Under the pieces are notes generated by a model. It did no database searches, was not told the origin of the DNA, and was given only the letters and a program-made list of their open reading frames with translations. A stretch of DNA of 64,000 nt from Actinocatenispora sp963815125 (lineage in GTDB: Bacteria > Actinomycetota > Actinomycetes > Mycobacteriales > Micromonosporaceae), in contig CAWFFM010000002.1 in NCBI GenBank assembly GCA_963815125.1, forward strand, positions 1,674,001 to 1,738,000. The letters run 5' to 3'. The translations under genes were made by a program, and so were the position numbers. Of the stretch, positions 51,826 to 59,516 are shown in pieces (the stretch's first letter is position 1; every line of letters starts with the position of its first letter).

Positions 51826-53037
51826 TCAGGCCGGCCGGATGTGGTCGGCCTGCACTATCAGCTGCGACGGCCCGCGTAGGGTGACCGTCGGCTTGTAGCA
51901 CAGCAGGGACTCGTCGAGTTGCGGTGCCACCACCCGTTCGGCGAAGCTGCGCAGCGCGATCGCTCCTTCGATGCGGGCCAGCCCGGCACCGAGGCAGAAG
52001 TGCGGGCCTGCGGCGAAGGCCAGGTGCCGGCCGGCCGGGCGGCGGATGTCGAAGCGGTCCGGCTCGTCGAAGACGGCCGGATCCCGGTTCGCCGCGGCGA
52101 TCAGCAGCAACAGGACCGCGCCGTCGACCATCGGGGTGTCGGCGATGCGCATCGGGCTGCGGGCGATCCGGGTGGTCATCTGGATCGGCGGGTCGTGGCG
52201 CAGCGACTCCTCCACGGCCGCGTCCGCCAACTCGGGGTCCTCGCGTAGGGCGGTGAGCTGATCGGGATCGCGCAGCAGCGCGAGGATCGCGTTGGCGATC
52301 AGGTTGGCGGTGGTCTCATGCCCGGCGACGATCAGCAACATGCACGTGCCGAGCAGCTCATGCTCGGTCAGCCGATCACCCTCATCCTCCACACCCACCA
52401 GGTAGGACAGCAGGTCGTCACGCGGCTCCGCGCGCCGTGCGGCGACGAGTTCCTGGAAGTAGGCGGCCATCTCGCCCCGGGCCTGTTCGGCCGTACTGTC
52501 GCTGCCCGGTCCGGCGGTGACGAGATCGGGTTCCAGAGCGTGCGCGAGCACCTCGGACCAGTCGTGGATGAGGTGGTGGTCCGCGGTCGGCACCCCGAGC
52601 AGTTCACAGATGATCCGCACCGGCAGCGGGTAGGCAAGGTCGGCGACCACATCGAGTCGACCGCGTTCCGCCGCGGCGTTCAGCAGTTCGTCGGTGACCT
52701 GCTGGATGTGCGGGGCCAGCGAGGCGACGACCCTCGGCGTGAACGCCTTCGACACCAGGCGTCGCAGCCGGGTGTGGTCCGGCGGGTCGAGGTGGACGAA
52801 CGAATTCGCCTGCGGGGCCCGGTCCGGATCACCCAGCCGGGAATCGGTACGGACGCTGCTGGCGTGCGGTGAGCGCAGCACCTCCCCGCAGTGCCGGTAG
52901 CTGCCGACGAGGACCAACGCACCGTCACCGACCAGCAGCGGGGAACGCTCCCGCAGGTCGCGCAGCATCGGGTACGGATCGGCACGGTTCGCCGGATCGC
53001 CCAGAGTCCGCAGATCGAAAGCCGGTGCGTACGTCAC
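51826..53037 (-). CDS. Cytochrome P450
   Basis: A roughly 403-residue soluble P450 of bacterial class I type. The I-helix oxygen motif is AGHETT near residue 240, the K-helix ExxR is ESLR, and the heme-binding loop is FAAGPHFCLGAGLAR with the proximal Cys near residue 350. A HLDPPDHTRLRRLV C-helix motif is also typical. It hydroxylates a small molecule with electrons from ferredoxin; no redox partner is encoded here. GTG 53037 or GTG 53064 can be the start; the shorter form gives the usual N-terminal length. Its promoter region is an AT-rich patch. Confidence 0.9.
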   Translation of the reverse strand: MTYAPAFDLRTLGDPANRADPYPMLRDLRERSPLLVGDGALVLVGSYRHCGEVLRSPHASSVRTDSRLGDPDRAPQANSFVHLDPPDHTRLRRLVSKAFTPRVVASLAPHIQQVTDELLNAAAERGRLDVVADLAYPLPVRIICELLGVPTADHHLIHDWSEVLAHALEPDLVTAGPGSDSTAEQARGEMAAYFQELVAARRAEPRDDLLSYLVGVEDEGDRLTEHELLGTCMLLIVAGHETTANLIANAILALLRDPDQLTALREDPELADAAVEESLRHDPPIQMTTRIARSPMRIADTPMVDGAVLLLLIAAANRDPAVFDEPDRFDIRRPAGRHLAFAAGPHFCLGAGLARIEGAIALRSFAERVVAPQLDESLLCYKPTVTLRGPSQLIVQADHIRPA

Positions 53038-53208
53038 GCCGGAACACCTGCGCAGAATCGCCACATCAAGGTCATGAAGTCGTATATATCATCACTCAAC
53101 GCGGGCGAGCTGCCCCTATTTTGTGTATTACAGGTAACTTACGAATAATTTACTTGTCAATGCACAGTCATACGATTCGGGAATATGAGCGGTTGGGCCG
53201 GAAGGTCA

Positions 53209-53241
53209 AAGGCCGGGCCGCCTGCTCGGCGACCCGGCCTT
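53209..53241 (-). terminator. Hairpin terminator of the LPXTG gene
   Basis: AAGGCCGGG (53209-53217) pairs with CCCGGCCTT (53233-53241), with further internal pairing in the loop, directly downstream of the minus-strand LPXTG gene and followed on that strand by a short T run. Confidence 0.6.
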
Positions 53242-53263
53242 GCCGTACGGGATGTCGTGGTGG

Positions 53264-53809
53264 TCAGTCGGTGCGACGCCGACGGCCGACCACGACGAGT
53301 GCGACCCCACCAGCCAGTACCGTCGCGCCCAGGCCGGCCAGCCAACCGGACGCCTTTCCGGTGACCGGCAGCGTCCGCGCACTGTCCGGCGTCCGCGGGT
53401 AGTACGTCGTGTGGGTGCTGTGACCCGGCGACGAGACGCTGGGCGACGGCCGGTGCCGGGACGCCGTCGGACTGGGACCCGACGACGGCCGGTGATGCGA
53501 TGGCCCGCCCTGCGACGCCGATGGCGAGACGCTGCCCGGCGGTCGGTGCGGCCCCCGCACCGGTCGCCCGTTCGGCACCGATGCTGGAGCCTGCACCGCG
53601 GGGCGACCGTATCCGCCGTATCCCGCCTGCGGTGCATCGGGCGCTGCCTGGCCGGGTGCGGCCTGATCGGTCGCACAGGAGCTCTGGATGTAGTGGTTGA
53701 CAGAACAGTCGACGGGACGGTCTGGGCTGGCGGCCGCCGTCGTACTCAGCGCGAAGACGGTGGCAGCACAGAATGTCAGCAGAGCCGTTCCAGGTAGCCA
53801 GTTGCGCAT
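53264..53809 (-). CDS. LPXTG cell-wall-anchored small protein
   Basis: A 181-residue surface protein. A signal peptide (about residues 1-31, ending TTAAAS) is followed by a short Cys-containing segment (VDCSVNHYIQSSC) and a long Pro/Ser/Gly-rich low-complexity stalk. The C-terminus carries a sortase signal LPVTG, a hydrophobic helix and the basic tail GRRRRTD. It would be linked covalently to peptidoglycan by a sortase, none of which is in this window. The start at 53809 follows AAGGA. Function unknown; a spacer or adhesin-like role is a guess. Confidence 0.8.
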   Translation of the reverse strand: MRNWLPGTALLTFCAATVFALSTTAAASPDRPVDCSVNHYIQSSCATDQAAPGQAAPDAPQAGYGGYGRPAVQAPASVPNGRPVRGPHRPPGSVSPSASQGGPSHHRPSSGPSPTASRHRPSPSVSSPGHSTHTTYYPRTPDSARTLPVTGKASGWLAGLGATVLAGGVALVVVGRRRRTD

Positions 53810-54020
53810 CGCAGTCCTTGCCGTCGGAGAGCAGGGGCACTGATCGGAAGCAGTGCAAAACATAGAGTAATGAGAAGAGCACCGTCAGTCACGTCAACGC
53901 GCCGAGTCATCCTCGCCGATCCGCGCGAGCTGACCACCCGGATCGCCGCGTTGCTGCGGATGCGGACCTCACCGTCCACCACCGGGCCCCGCCGGGATCC
54001 TCAACCGGGCGTCCTGCTTA

Positions 54021-54047
54021 CGTACTGACCGGCTCCCGGTCAGTACG
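54021..54047 (-). terminator. Hairpin terminator
   Basis: CGTACTGACCGG (54021-54032) pairs perfectly with CCGGTCAGTACG (54036-54047), a 12-bp stem with a 3-nt loop downstream of the minus-strand two-component operon. The 264-bp gap 53810-54073 otherwise has nothing recognisable. Confidence 0.75.
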
Positions 54048-54073
54048 CCACCCGACCGCCGACGCGAACCGGC

Positions 54074-54766
54074 CTAGCCGGCGGCGAGCAGTGCGAGCTG
54101 CGTGCGGTTCTGACAGTCCAGCCGGGACATCAGCCGGGACAGGTGGCCCTTGACGGTGCCTTCACTCAGATACAGCCGGGCGGCGATGTCGGCGTTCGAC
54201 AGACCCTCCGCGAGCAGCGCGAGCACCTGGCGTTCCCGTTCGCTGAGCCGCGCGATCCGCGGGTCGGTCAGGGCCGGCCGGCCGGTCGGTCTGTCACAGC
54301 GCGCCCGTAACCGGTGCATGGCCTCCGGGGAGAGCACCGCCGCTCCCGAGGCGGCGGCGACGACCAACGGCACCAGCCGGGCCGGCGGGGTGGTCTTCAG
54401 CAGGAACCCGCTGGCGCCGGCGTCCAGCGCGCTCAGGATGTGCTCGTCGGTATCCAAGGTGGTCATCGCGACCACGGCCGGCGGATGCGACAGCGCACGG
54501 ATCTCGGTGGTGGCGGTGACACCGTCGACGCCCGGCATCCGCAGGTCCATGAGGACCACGTCCGGCTGGTGACGCAGCGTCGCCTCGACCCCGGCAGCAC
54601 CGTCGTGGGCGGTCGCGCTGACCTCGATGCGGCCCGAGCCGGCCAGGATCGTACGGAGAAACTCGCACACCATCGGCTCGTCGTCGACCACCACGACACG
54701 GATCGGTGAGCGGTCACCGGTGGTGGCGTTGCTGTCGTCCATGCCCGGTCCGTTCGAGGTTCTCAT
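54074..54766 (-). CDS. NarL/LuxR-type response regulator
   Basis: A 230-residue regulator: receiver about residues 17-130 (VVVVDDEPMV, phosphoacceptor Asp in VVLMDLRMPG, Thr in AMTTLDTD, Lys in FLLKTT) and LuxR HTH about 165-225 (LSERERQVLALLAEGLSNAD, GTVKGHLSRLMSRL). The ATG at 54766 overlaps the stop of the kinase gene by 4 nt (ATGA), so the two are coupled; a second ATG at 54742 is possible. Partner of the adjacent kinase. Confidence 0.9.
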   Translation of the reverse strand: MRTSNGPGMDDSNATTGDRSPIRVVVVDDEPMVCEFLRTILAGSGRIEVSATAHDGAAGVEATLRHQPDVVLMDLRMPGVDGVTATTEIRALSHPPAVVAMTTLDTDEHILSALDAGASGFLLKTTPPARLVPLVVAAASGAAVLSPEAMHRLRARCDRPTGRPALTDPRIARLSERERQVLALLAEGLSNADIAARLYLSEGTVKGHLSRLMSRLDCQNRTQLALLAAG

Positions 54767-56013
54767 CCCGCCAGCGGCAGGCGTACCCGCAGAGCGTAAC
54801 CACCATCGGCGGTGCTGCCGTACTCGCAGTTGCCGCCGAGCAACGTCACCCGGTGCCGCAGCGCCGCAAGGCCCCGTCCGGTACCGGGGCTGACCGGCCC
54901 GGACACCGCTGCCGCATTGCGTACCGTGACATCCAGCGCAGTACCGCGCGCCGCGACGGTGACCTCCACCGTCGTGTCCGGCGCGTGCCGGCGCGCGTTG
55001 GTCAGTCCTTCCTGCACGACGCGGTGCGCGGTGTGCGCGATCGTGGGCGCCAGCGGGTCCCGGGCGCCGTGCAGTTCCAGCCGCACCGGTTGGCCGGCAG
55101 CCTCGGCCTGGGCGACCAGCGGCCCGATCAGACCGTCCAACGCCACCGGCACCTCCGGGTGGCCGACCCGTTCCCGGGCACCGGCCGCCGGCTCGTCCTC
55201 GTGCAACAGATCCAGTGCCTTCCGTAGTTCCCGTACACCGTCTCGACCCAGCCCGCTCATCTGCTCTCCGGTGGCCCGTACCGCCGGATCGGTCGAAGCG
55301 ACGGCGAGCGCGTTGGCGTGCAGTACGAGCAGGGTGAGTACGTGCCCGAGGGTGTCGTGCAGCCGGGCGGCGAGCTGCCGACGTTCGTCCGACCGGGCCT
55401 GCCGGGCCAGCGCCGCCCGTTCCCGCAACAGTTCGGTGACCCGGTCGCGGCGGGCCTGACGCAGTCGTACCGCGAGGCTCACGCACATTCCACCGAGGAT
55501 CGGTACGCCGGCGTCGATGCTGGCGGTCACCGCGGTCGCAGGATGGCCGTGGCGCACCGCCCAGGCGGAGCCGACCACGACGCAGTACGTCACCGCGGCC
55601 ACGGCGGCCACCCGCAACTGGCGCGGGGTACGGGCGTCGCGGACCACCCGCACCGTTGCCCCGGCCAACGCGACCGGCACCCAGGGCACGGCCTGGCCGA
55701 CGACCAGGGCCCGCCACGGTGAGTCCAGGACGGTCAGCACGAGCGCGACCGCCGTGACTGCGAGGAACCCCAGGTGCGGCCGGCTCCGCTGGCGGGCAAG
55801 CAGGAGGGTGGCGAGCAGTTGCGCGGCCAGTCCGGCCGCCATGGCCGGGAACCGTGCGGCCGGTGGTGTCGGCGAGATCAGCGCACCGAACAGTGCGCCG
55901 AGCACGGCGAGTGAGGCGAGTGAGGGTACGAGCCAGCGCTCGTACCGGTTCAGCGGGGCGGGGGCGGCGCTGGGTGCGGTGTCCACCGGGACACCGACCT
56001 GGCTGGTGGTCAC
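54763..56013 (-). CDS. Sensor histidine kinase (HisKA_3, multi-helix sensor)
   Basis: A 416-residue kinase of the DesK/NarX-like actinobacterial type. About six short transmembrane helices fill residues 25-185 without a large outside domain, so it probably senses the membrane or an intramembrane signal. HisKA_3 has the phosphoacceptor His in QLAARLHDTLGHVL near residue 215, and the HATPase domain ends in GTGRGLAALRHRVTLLGG. GTG 56013 is the best start, although no good ribosome site is visible. It is the first gene of the two-gene operon with the regulator at 54074. Confidence 0.87.
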   Translation of the reverse strand: MTTSQVGVPVDTAPSAAPAPLNRYERWLVPSLASLAVLGALFGALISPTPPAARFPAMAAGLAAQLLATLLLARQRSRPHLGFLAVTAVALVLTVLDSPWRALVVGQAVPWVPVALAGATVRVVRDARTPRQLRVAAVAAVTYCVVVGSAWAVRHGHPATAVTASIDAGVPILGGMCVSLAVRLRQARRDRVTELLRERAALARQARSDERRQLAARLHDTLGHVLTLLVLHANALAVASTDPAVRATGEQMSGLGRDGVRELRKALDLLHEDEPAAGARERVGHPEVPVALDGLIGPLVAQAEAAGQPVRLELHGARDPLAPTIAHTAHRVVQEGLTNARRHAPDTTVEVTVAARGTALDVTVRNAAAVSGPVSPGTGRGLAALRHRVTLLGGNCEYGSTADGGYALRVRLPLAG

Positions 56014-56209
56014 CCCGGGAGGATAGGCCAGCTTCCCTTCCTCTGGCCGGTGTGCAGCGCCGGCCCTGACCTTCGTCGGGGTGCGGGGTGACTTTCGTCC
56101 GGCCCGGTCCGGTCGATCGGTCCGCCGCGGTGGTCGTTCGCGTCTGGTCCGCCCACCGCCCGGCCCGGCAGGCTCCTGGTGGACGTGACCCGGCGGGAAG
56201 GGATGCTTC

Positions 56210-57829
56210 GTGGAACGTGCGATCAGACGGTCGGCCCATAGCGGGCTGCTGGCGCTGGCGGTGGGTGGGGTACTACTGCTTTCGGGGGCAGCCACCGCGG
56301 TGACAGCGGATCCGACGACGGTGACCGTCCGGGGTGGCACGCTGCACGGCGTACGAACCGGCGGCACGGTCGCGTTCCGTGGCGTCCCGTACGCCCGTCC
56401 CCCGGTCGGGGCACTGCGCTGGAAGGCACCGCGCCCTGCCCCGACCTGGCGCGGGGTACGGGACGCCGCGGCCTCACGGCCGGCCTGCTGGCAGCCCGGT
56501 CTCCCGGCGGCGCAGGTCTCCGAGGACTGCCTGTACGTGGATGTCACCATGCCGATCGGGCACCGCGACCGGCGGCGTCCGGTGCTGGTGTGGCTGCCCG
56601 GCGGTGGGAACACACAGGGCAGCAGCGCGCAGTACCGGGCCGAGCGGATGGCCTCCCGGGGTGACGTGGTGGTGGTGAGCGTCAACTACCGGCTGGGAGT
56701 GTTCGGGTTCTTCGGCCACCCCGGGCTCCCCGGCTCGGGCACGTTCGGCCTGCAGGACCAGCAGGCCGCGCTGCGCTGGGTACACCGTAACGCCGGTAGC
56801 TTCGGTGGCGATCCGGGCAACGTGACCCTGTTCGGCGAGTCCGCCGGTGCCATCGACAGCTGCGCACAGCTCACCTCGCCGGCCGCGGCCGGACTCTTCG
56901 AGCGGGTGATCCTGCAGAGCGGCAGCTGCGGCTCGCAGGTCGGCATGGTCACCTTCGGGCAACCCACGCCACCGCCCACGGTCCGGTCCTACTTCCGGCC
57001 ACTGGACGAGGTACTGTCCGCCGGTACCACCGCGGAATCCACAGTGGACTGTTCGCCCGGCGCTGGGGCGCTGCCCTGTCTCCGTCAGGTGACACCGGCC
57101 CGGTTACTGACACTGACCGCGCAGTTCGGTTTCCCCGCGTACGGCACACCGACCCTGCCGATCCAGCCGGCCCGGGCCGTTGCGGCCGGAGCGTTCCACC
57201 GGATGCCCACACTCACCGGCGTCACCCGCGACGAGTTCCGTCTGTTGGCCGCCCTCGCCGAGTACTCCGACGGACACATCGACCACGACCGCTACCTCGA
57301 TATGCTGAACACGGCGTTCGGCCCTGACGCACCAGCGGTGTACCGGCGATATCCGGACAGCGCCTATGACTCCCCCGGCGAGGCATGGGCGAGCCTGGAC
57401 ACCGACCGCGACATGATCTGCCCCAACCTGTCGGACGCTCGTAGAATGGCGTCGGGCACGAAGGTCTACAGCTACGAGTTCGCCGACCGCGGCGCCCCAC
57501 CGTTCTCCGGGTTCCCACCGGACGCGATGCCGCCGGGCGCCTCGCATGGATCGGAACTCGCGTACCTGTTCGACCTCAGCGGACGGACCAGCACGCTCAC
57601 CTCCGAGCAGATCGCGCTCTCCGACACCATGATCGACTACTGGACCGGCTTCGCCCGTACCGGCGACCCGCATGCGCCGCACGCGCCCCGGTGGGCCCCG
57701 CTACGCCCGGCACGCTCTGATGCGCAGACGCTCGCCCCGGGCCCGCACGGGATCGGACCGGTGGCCATCGGACAGCAGCACCAGTGCGACTTCTGGGACC
57801 ACCTCGACCGGCCGACCGGTCCACGGTGA
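56210..57829 (+). CDS. Secreted type-B carboxylesterase
   Basis: A 539-residue exported alpha/beta hydrolase. Signal peptide about residues 1-33 (ending TAVTAD). Type-B motifs: FRGVPYARPPVGALRWKAP, EDCLYVDVTMP, an oxyanion-type loop WLPGGGNTQG and the nucleophile Ser in FGESAGA near residue 215, with the catalytic His in ASHGSELAYLF and an acidic residue expected near TRDEFRL. Several cysteines suggest disulfides typical of extracellular members. It hydrolyses carboxylic esters. Divergent from the histidine kinase gene. Confidence 0.9.
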   Translation: MERAIRRSAHSGLLALAVGGVLLLSGAATAVTADPTTVTVRGGTLHGVRTGGTVAFRGVPYARPPVGALRWKAPRPAPTWRGVRDAAASRPACWQPGLPAAQVSEDCLYVDVTMPIGHRDRRRPVLVWLPGGGNTQGSSAQYRAERMASRGDVVVVSVNYRLGVFGFFGHPGLPGSGTFGLQDQQAALRWVHRNAGSFGGDPGNVTLFGESAGAIDSCAQLTSPAAAGLFERVILQSGSCGSQVGMVTFGQPTPPPTVRSYFRPLDEVLSAGTTAESTVDCSPGAGALPCLRQVTPARLLTLTAQFGFPAYGTPTLPIQPARAVAAGAFHRMPTLTGVTRDEFRLLAALAEYSDGHIDHDRYLDMLNTAFGPDAPAVYRRYPDSAYDSPGEAWASLDTDRDMICPNLSDARRMASGTKVYSYEFADRGAPPFSGFPPDAMPPGASHGSELAYLFDLSGRTSTLTSEQIALSDTMIDYWTGFARTGDPHAPHAPRWAPLRPARSDAQTLAPGPHGIGPVAIGQQHQCDFWDHLDRPTGPR

Positions 57830-57877
57830 ACACGACGCACCGACAGCAGTACACCGAACACAGGAAGAGGACAGGAC

Positions 57878-58063
57878 ATGACCACGAGATCGGCACGGCG
57901 GACCCGATTCCACCGACTGCTCGGACTGGTACTGCTGGTCACCGGCGTCACGGGTCTGGGCATGCACCCCGACCCGGTCGTGGTGAGCACGGTCAGTTCC
58001 GCCGCGTCCATCCTCGTCGGACTGGTCCTGCTGGCCCGCAGTCGCCGCACCAGCAACGGCTAG
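57878..58063 (+). CDS. Small hypothetical membrane protein
   Basis: A 61-residue protein with a basic N-terminus and two predicted helices (about residues 12-28 and 35-53), ending in a short basic tail. GGAAGAGGACAGG precedes the ATG, a strong ribosome site. It lies 48 bp after the esterase gene and is probably co-transcribed with it. Function unknown. Confidence 0.6.
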   Translation: MTTRSARRTRFHRLLGLVLLVTGVTGLGMHPDPVVVSTVSSAASILVGLVLLARSRRTSNG

Positions 58064-58087
58064 ATCCACCCCGGCCGCTGGCACCCA

Positions 58088-59470
58088 CTATCGGGAACGG
58101 TGGTGGGCCAGGGCCCGGTCGATCAGCGCGTCGGCGCAACCGGTGTAGTGGGCCGGGTCGAGCAGTTCCGGAAGCTCACCGAGATGCTCGGACAGCGCCG
58201 GGTCGGCCCGCAGTACCGCGTCCAGCGACCGCCCGGTGTCCGCAGCCTCCAGTGCTGCGGCGGTGAGCAGCTTTTTCGCCCGGGCCTTGCCCAGCAACGG
58301 CGCCAGCGCCACATTAAGCCGTTCGGCCAGGATCCCCCCGTCGGTCAACGCGAGGTTGGCCGCCATCCGGTCCGGATGTACGGTCAGTCCCTCGATCAGT
58401 TCCACCGCAGCATGGCAGGCACCGCCCGCGAGCCGCAGCGCCTCGCGCAGCGACTGCCACTCGGCGTGCCACTCCCCCGCCGGCCGCTCGTCCTCGGCGA
58501 CCATGCACTGCGCCAGGATCAGCGCATGCGCCGGAACCTGCCGGGCCGCCGACAGCATCAGGGTCGCCAGCACCGGGTTGCGTTTCTGCGGCATCGCCGA
58601 GGACGCGCCGCGACCGTCCGCCGCCGGTTCGGCCAGTTCACCGATCTCGGTACGCGACATGGTCCGTACGTCCACCGCTATCTTGCCGAGCGCACCGGTG
58701 ACCAGAGCCAGCACCGCGCCCAGTTCGGCGATCGGGGTACGCACGGTGTGCCAGGACAGCACCGGCTCGGCCAGCCCCAGCTCGGCGGCGAACGGCCCGA
58801 GCAGTTCGGTGGCGTCGACGTCCGGCCGCTCCAGCCGGGCGTACTCCTGGTAGGCGGCCATGGTGCCGGCGGCGCCGCCGAGCTGTGCGGGCAGCGAACC
58901 GGCCAGGGCACGTACCCGGTCCGCCACGTCGAGCACCAGTTGCAGCCAGCCGGCCGCCTTGAGTCCGAACGTGGTTGGTACGGCATGCTGGGCGAGGGTG
59001 CGCCCGGCCAGCACCGTTGCGCGGTGCTCCTCGGCCAGTCCGGCCAACGCCGACGCGGTCCGGTCCAGATCGTCGGCCATCACCAGCAGTACCCGGCGAG
59101 CGATCAGCATGGCGGCCGAGTCCAGGATGTCCTGACTGGTGGAGCCGCGATGCACGTACTCTGCCGCCTTCTCGTCCACTGTGGACACCTCAGCGGTGAA
59201 CGCCGGTACGAGCGCCACCACCGGATTGGCCGCCGCCCGGGAGGCGCGGGCCAGGGCGGTGACATCCAGTCGGGCGGTGGCGGCGGCGGTGGTGATCGCC
59301 GCAGCGGCGCCGGCTGGCGCGAGCCCGAGCCGGGCCTGCGCCCGAACCAGCGCCGCCTCCACCTCCAGCATGGCGCGTACCCACGCCTCGTCGGTGACGG
59401 CGGCCTCGACCGGCGCACCGGACCAGGTCGGCGCGAGCAGGCCGGAGTCCGTACCCACCTCGTGATCCAC
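58088..59470 (-). CDS. Fumarase/aspartase-superfamily lyase (PcaB/CreD-like)
   Basis: A 460-residue homotetrameric-type lyase. Superfamily signature GASSAMPQKRNPV near residue 270 carries the mobile catalytic loop. VHRGSTSQDILDSA and AGRTLAQHAVPTTFGLKAAG match the branch of 3-carboxy-cis,cis-muconate cycloisomerase, adenylosuccinate lyase and nitrosuccinate lyase. No protocatechuate or purine genes are nearby. Instead it follows, 46 bp downstream on the same strand, a large FAD/NAD(P)-binding protein, the arrangement of CreE-CreD in nitrous acid biosynthesis, so release of nitrite from nitrosuccinate is the leading guess. GTG 59470 follows AGGAGG. Confidence 0.8.
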   Translation of the reverse strand: MDHEVGTDSGLLAPTWSGAPVEAAVTDEAWVRAMLEVEAALVRAQARLGLAPAGAAAAITTAAATARLDVTALARASRAAANPVVALVPAFTAEVSTVDEKAAEYVHRGSTSQDILDSAAMLIARRVLLVMADDLDRTASALAGLAEEHRATVLAGRTLAQHAVPTTFGLKAAGWLQLVLDVADRVRALAGSLPAQLGGAAGTMAAYQEYARLERPDVDATELLGPFAAELGLAEPVLSWHTVRTPIAELGAVLALVTGALGKIAVDVRTMSRTEIGELAEPAADGRGASSAMPQKRNPVLATLMLSAARQVPAHALILAQCMVAEDERPAGEWHAEWQSLREALRLAGGACHAAVELIEGLTVHPDRMAANLALTDGGILAERLNVALAPLLGKARAKKLLTAAALEAADTGRSLDAVLRADPALSEHLGELPELLDPAHYTGCADALIDRALAHHRSR

Positions 59471-59516
59471 CTGCGGTTCCTCCTGAGCTACCGACACCGA
59501 CGGTACGGACGACTGT

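Noticed and set aside
58088..59470. Lyase as purB of purine synthesis
   Set aside because: It resembles the PcaB/CreD branch more closely and has no purine gene context.
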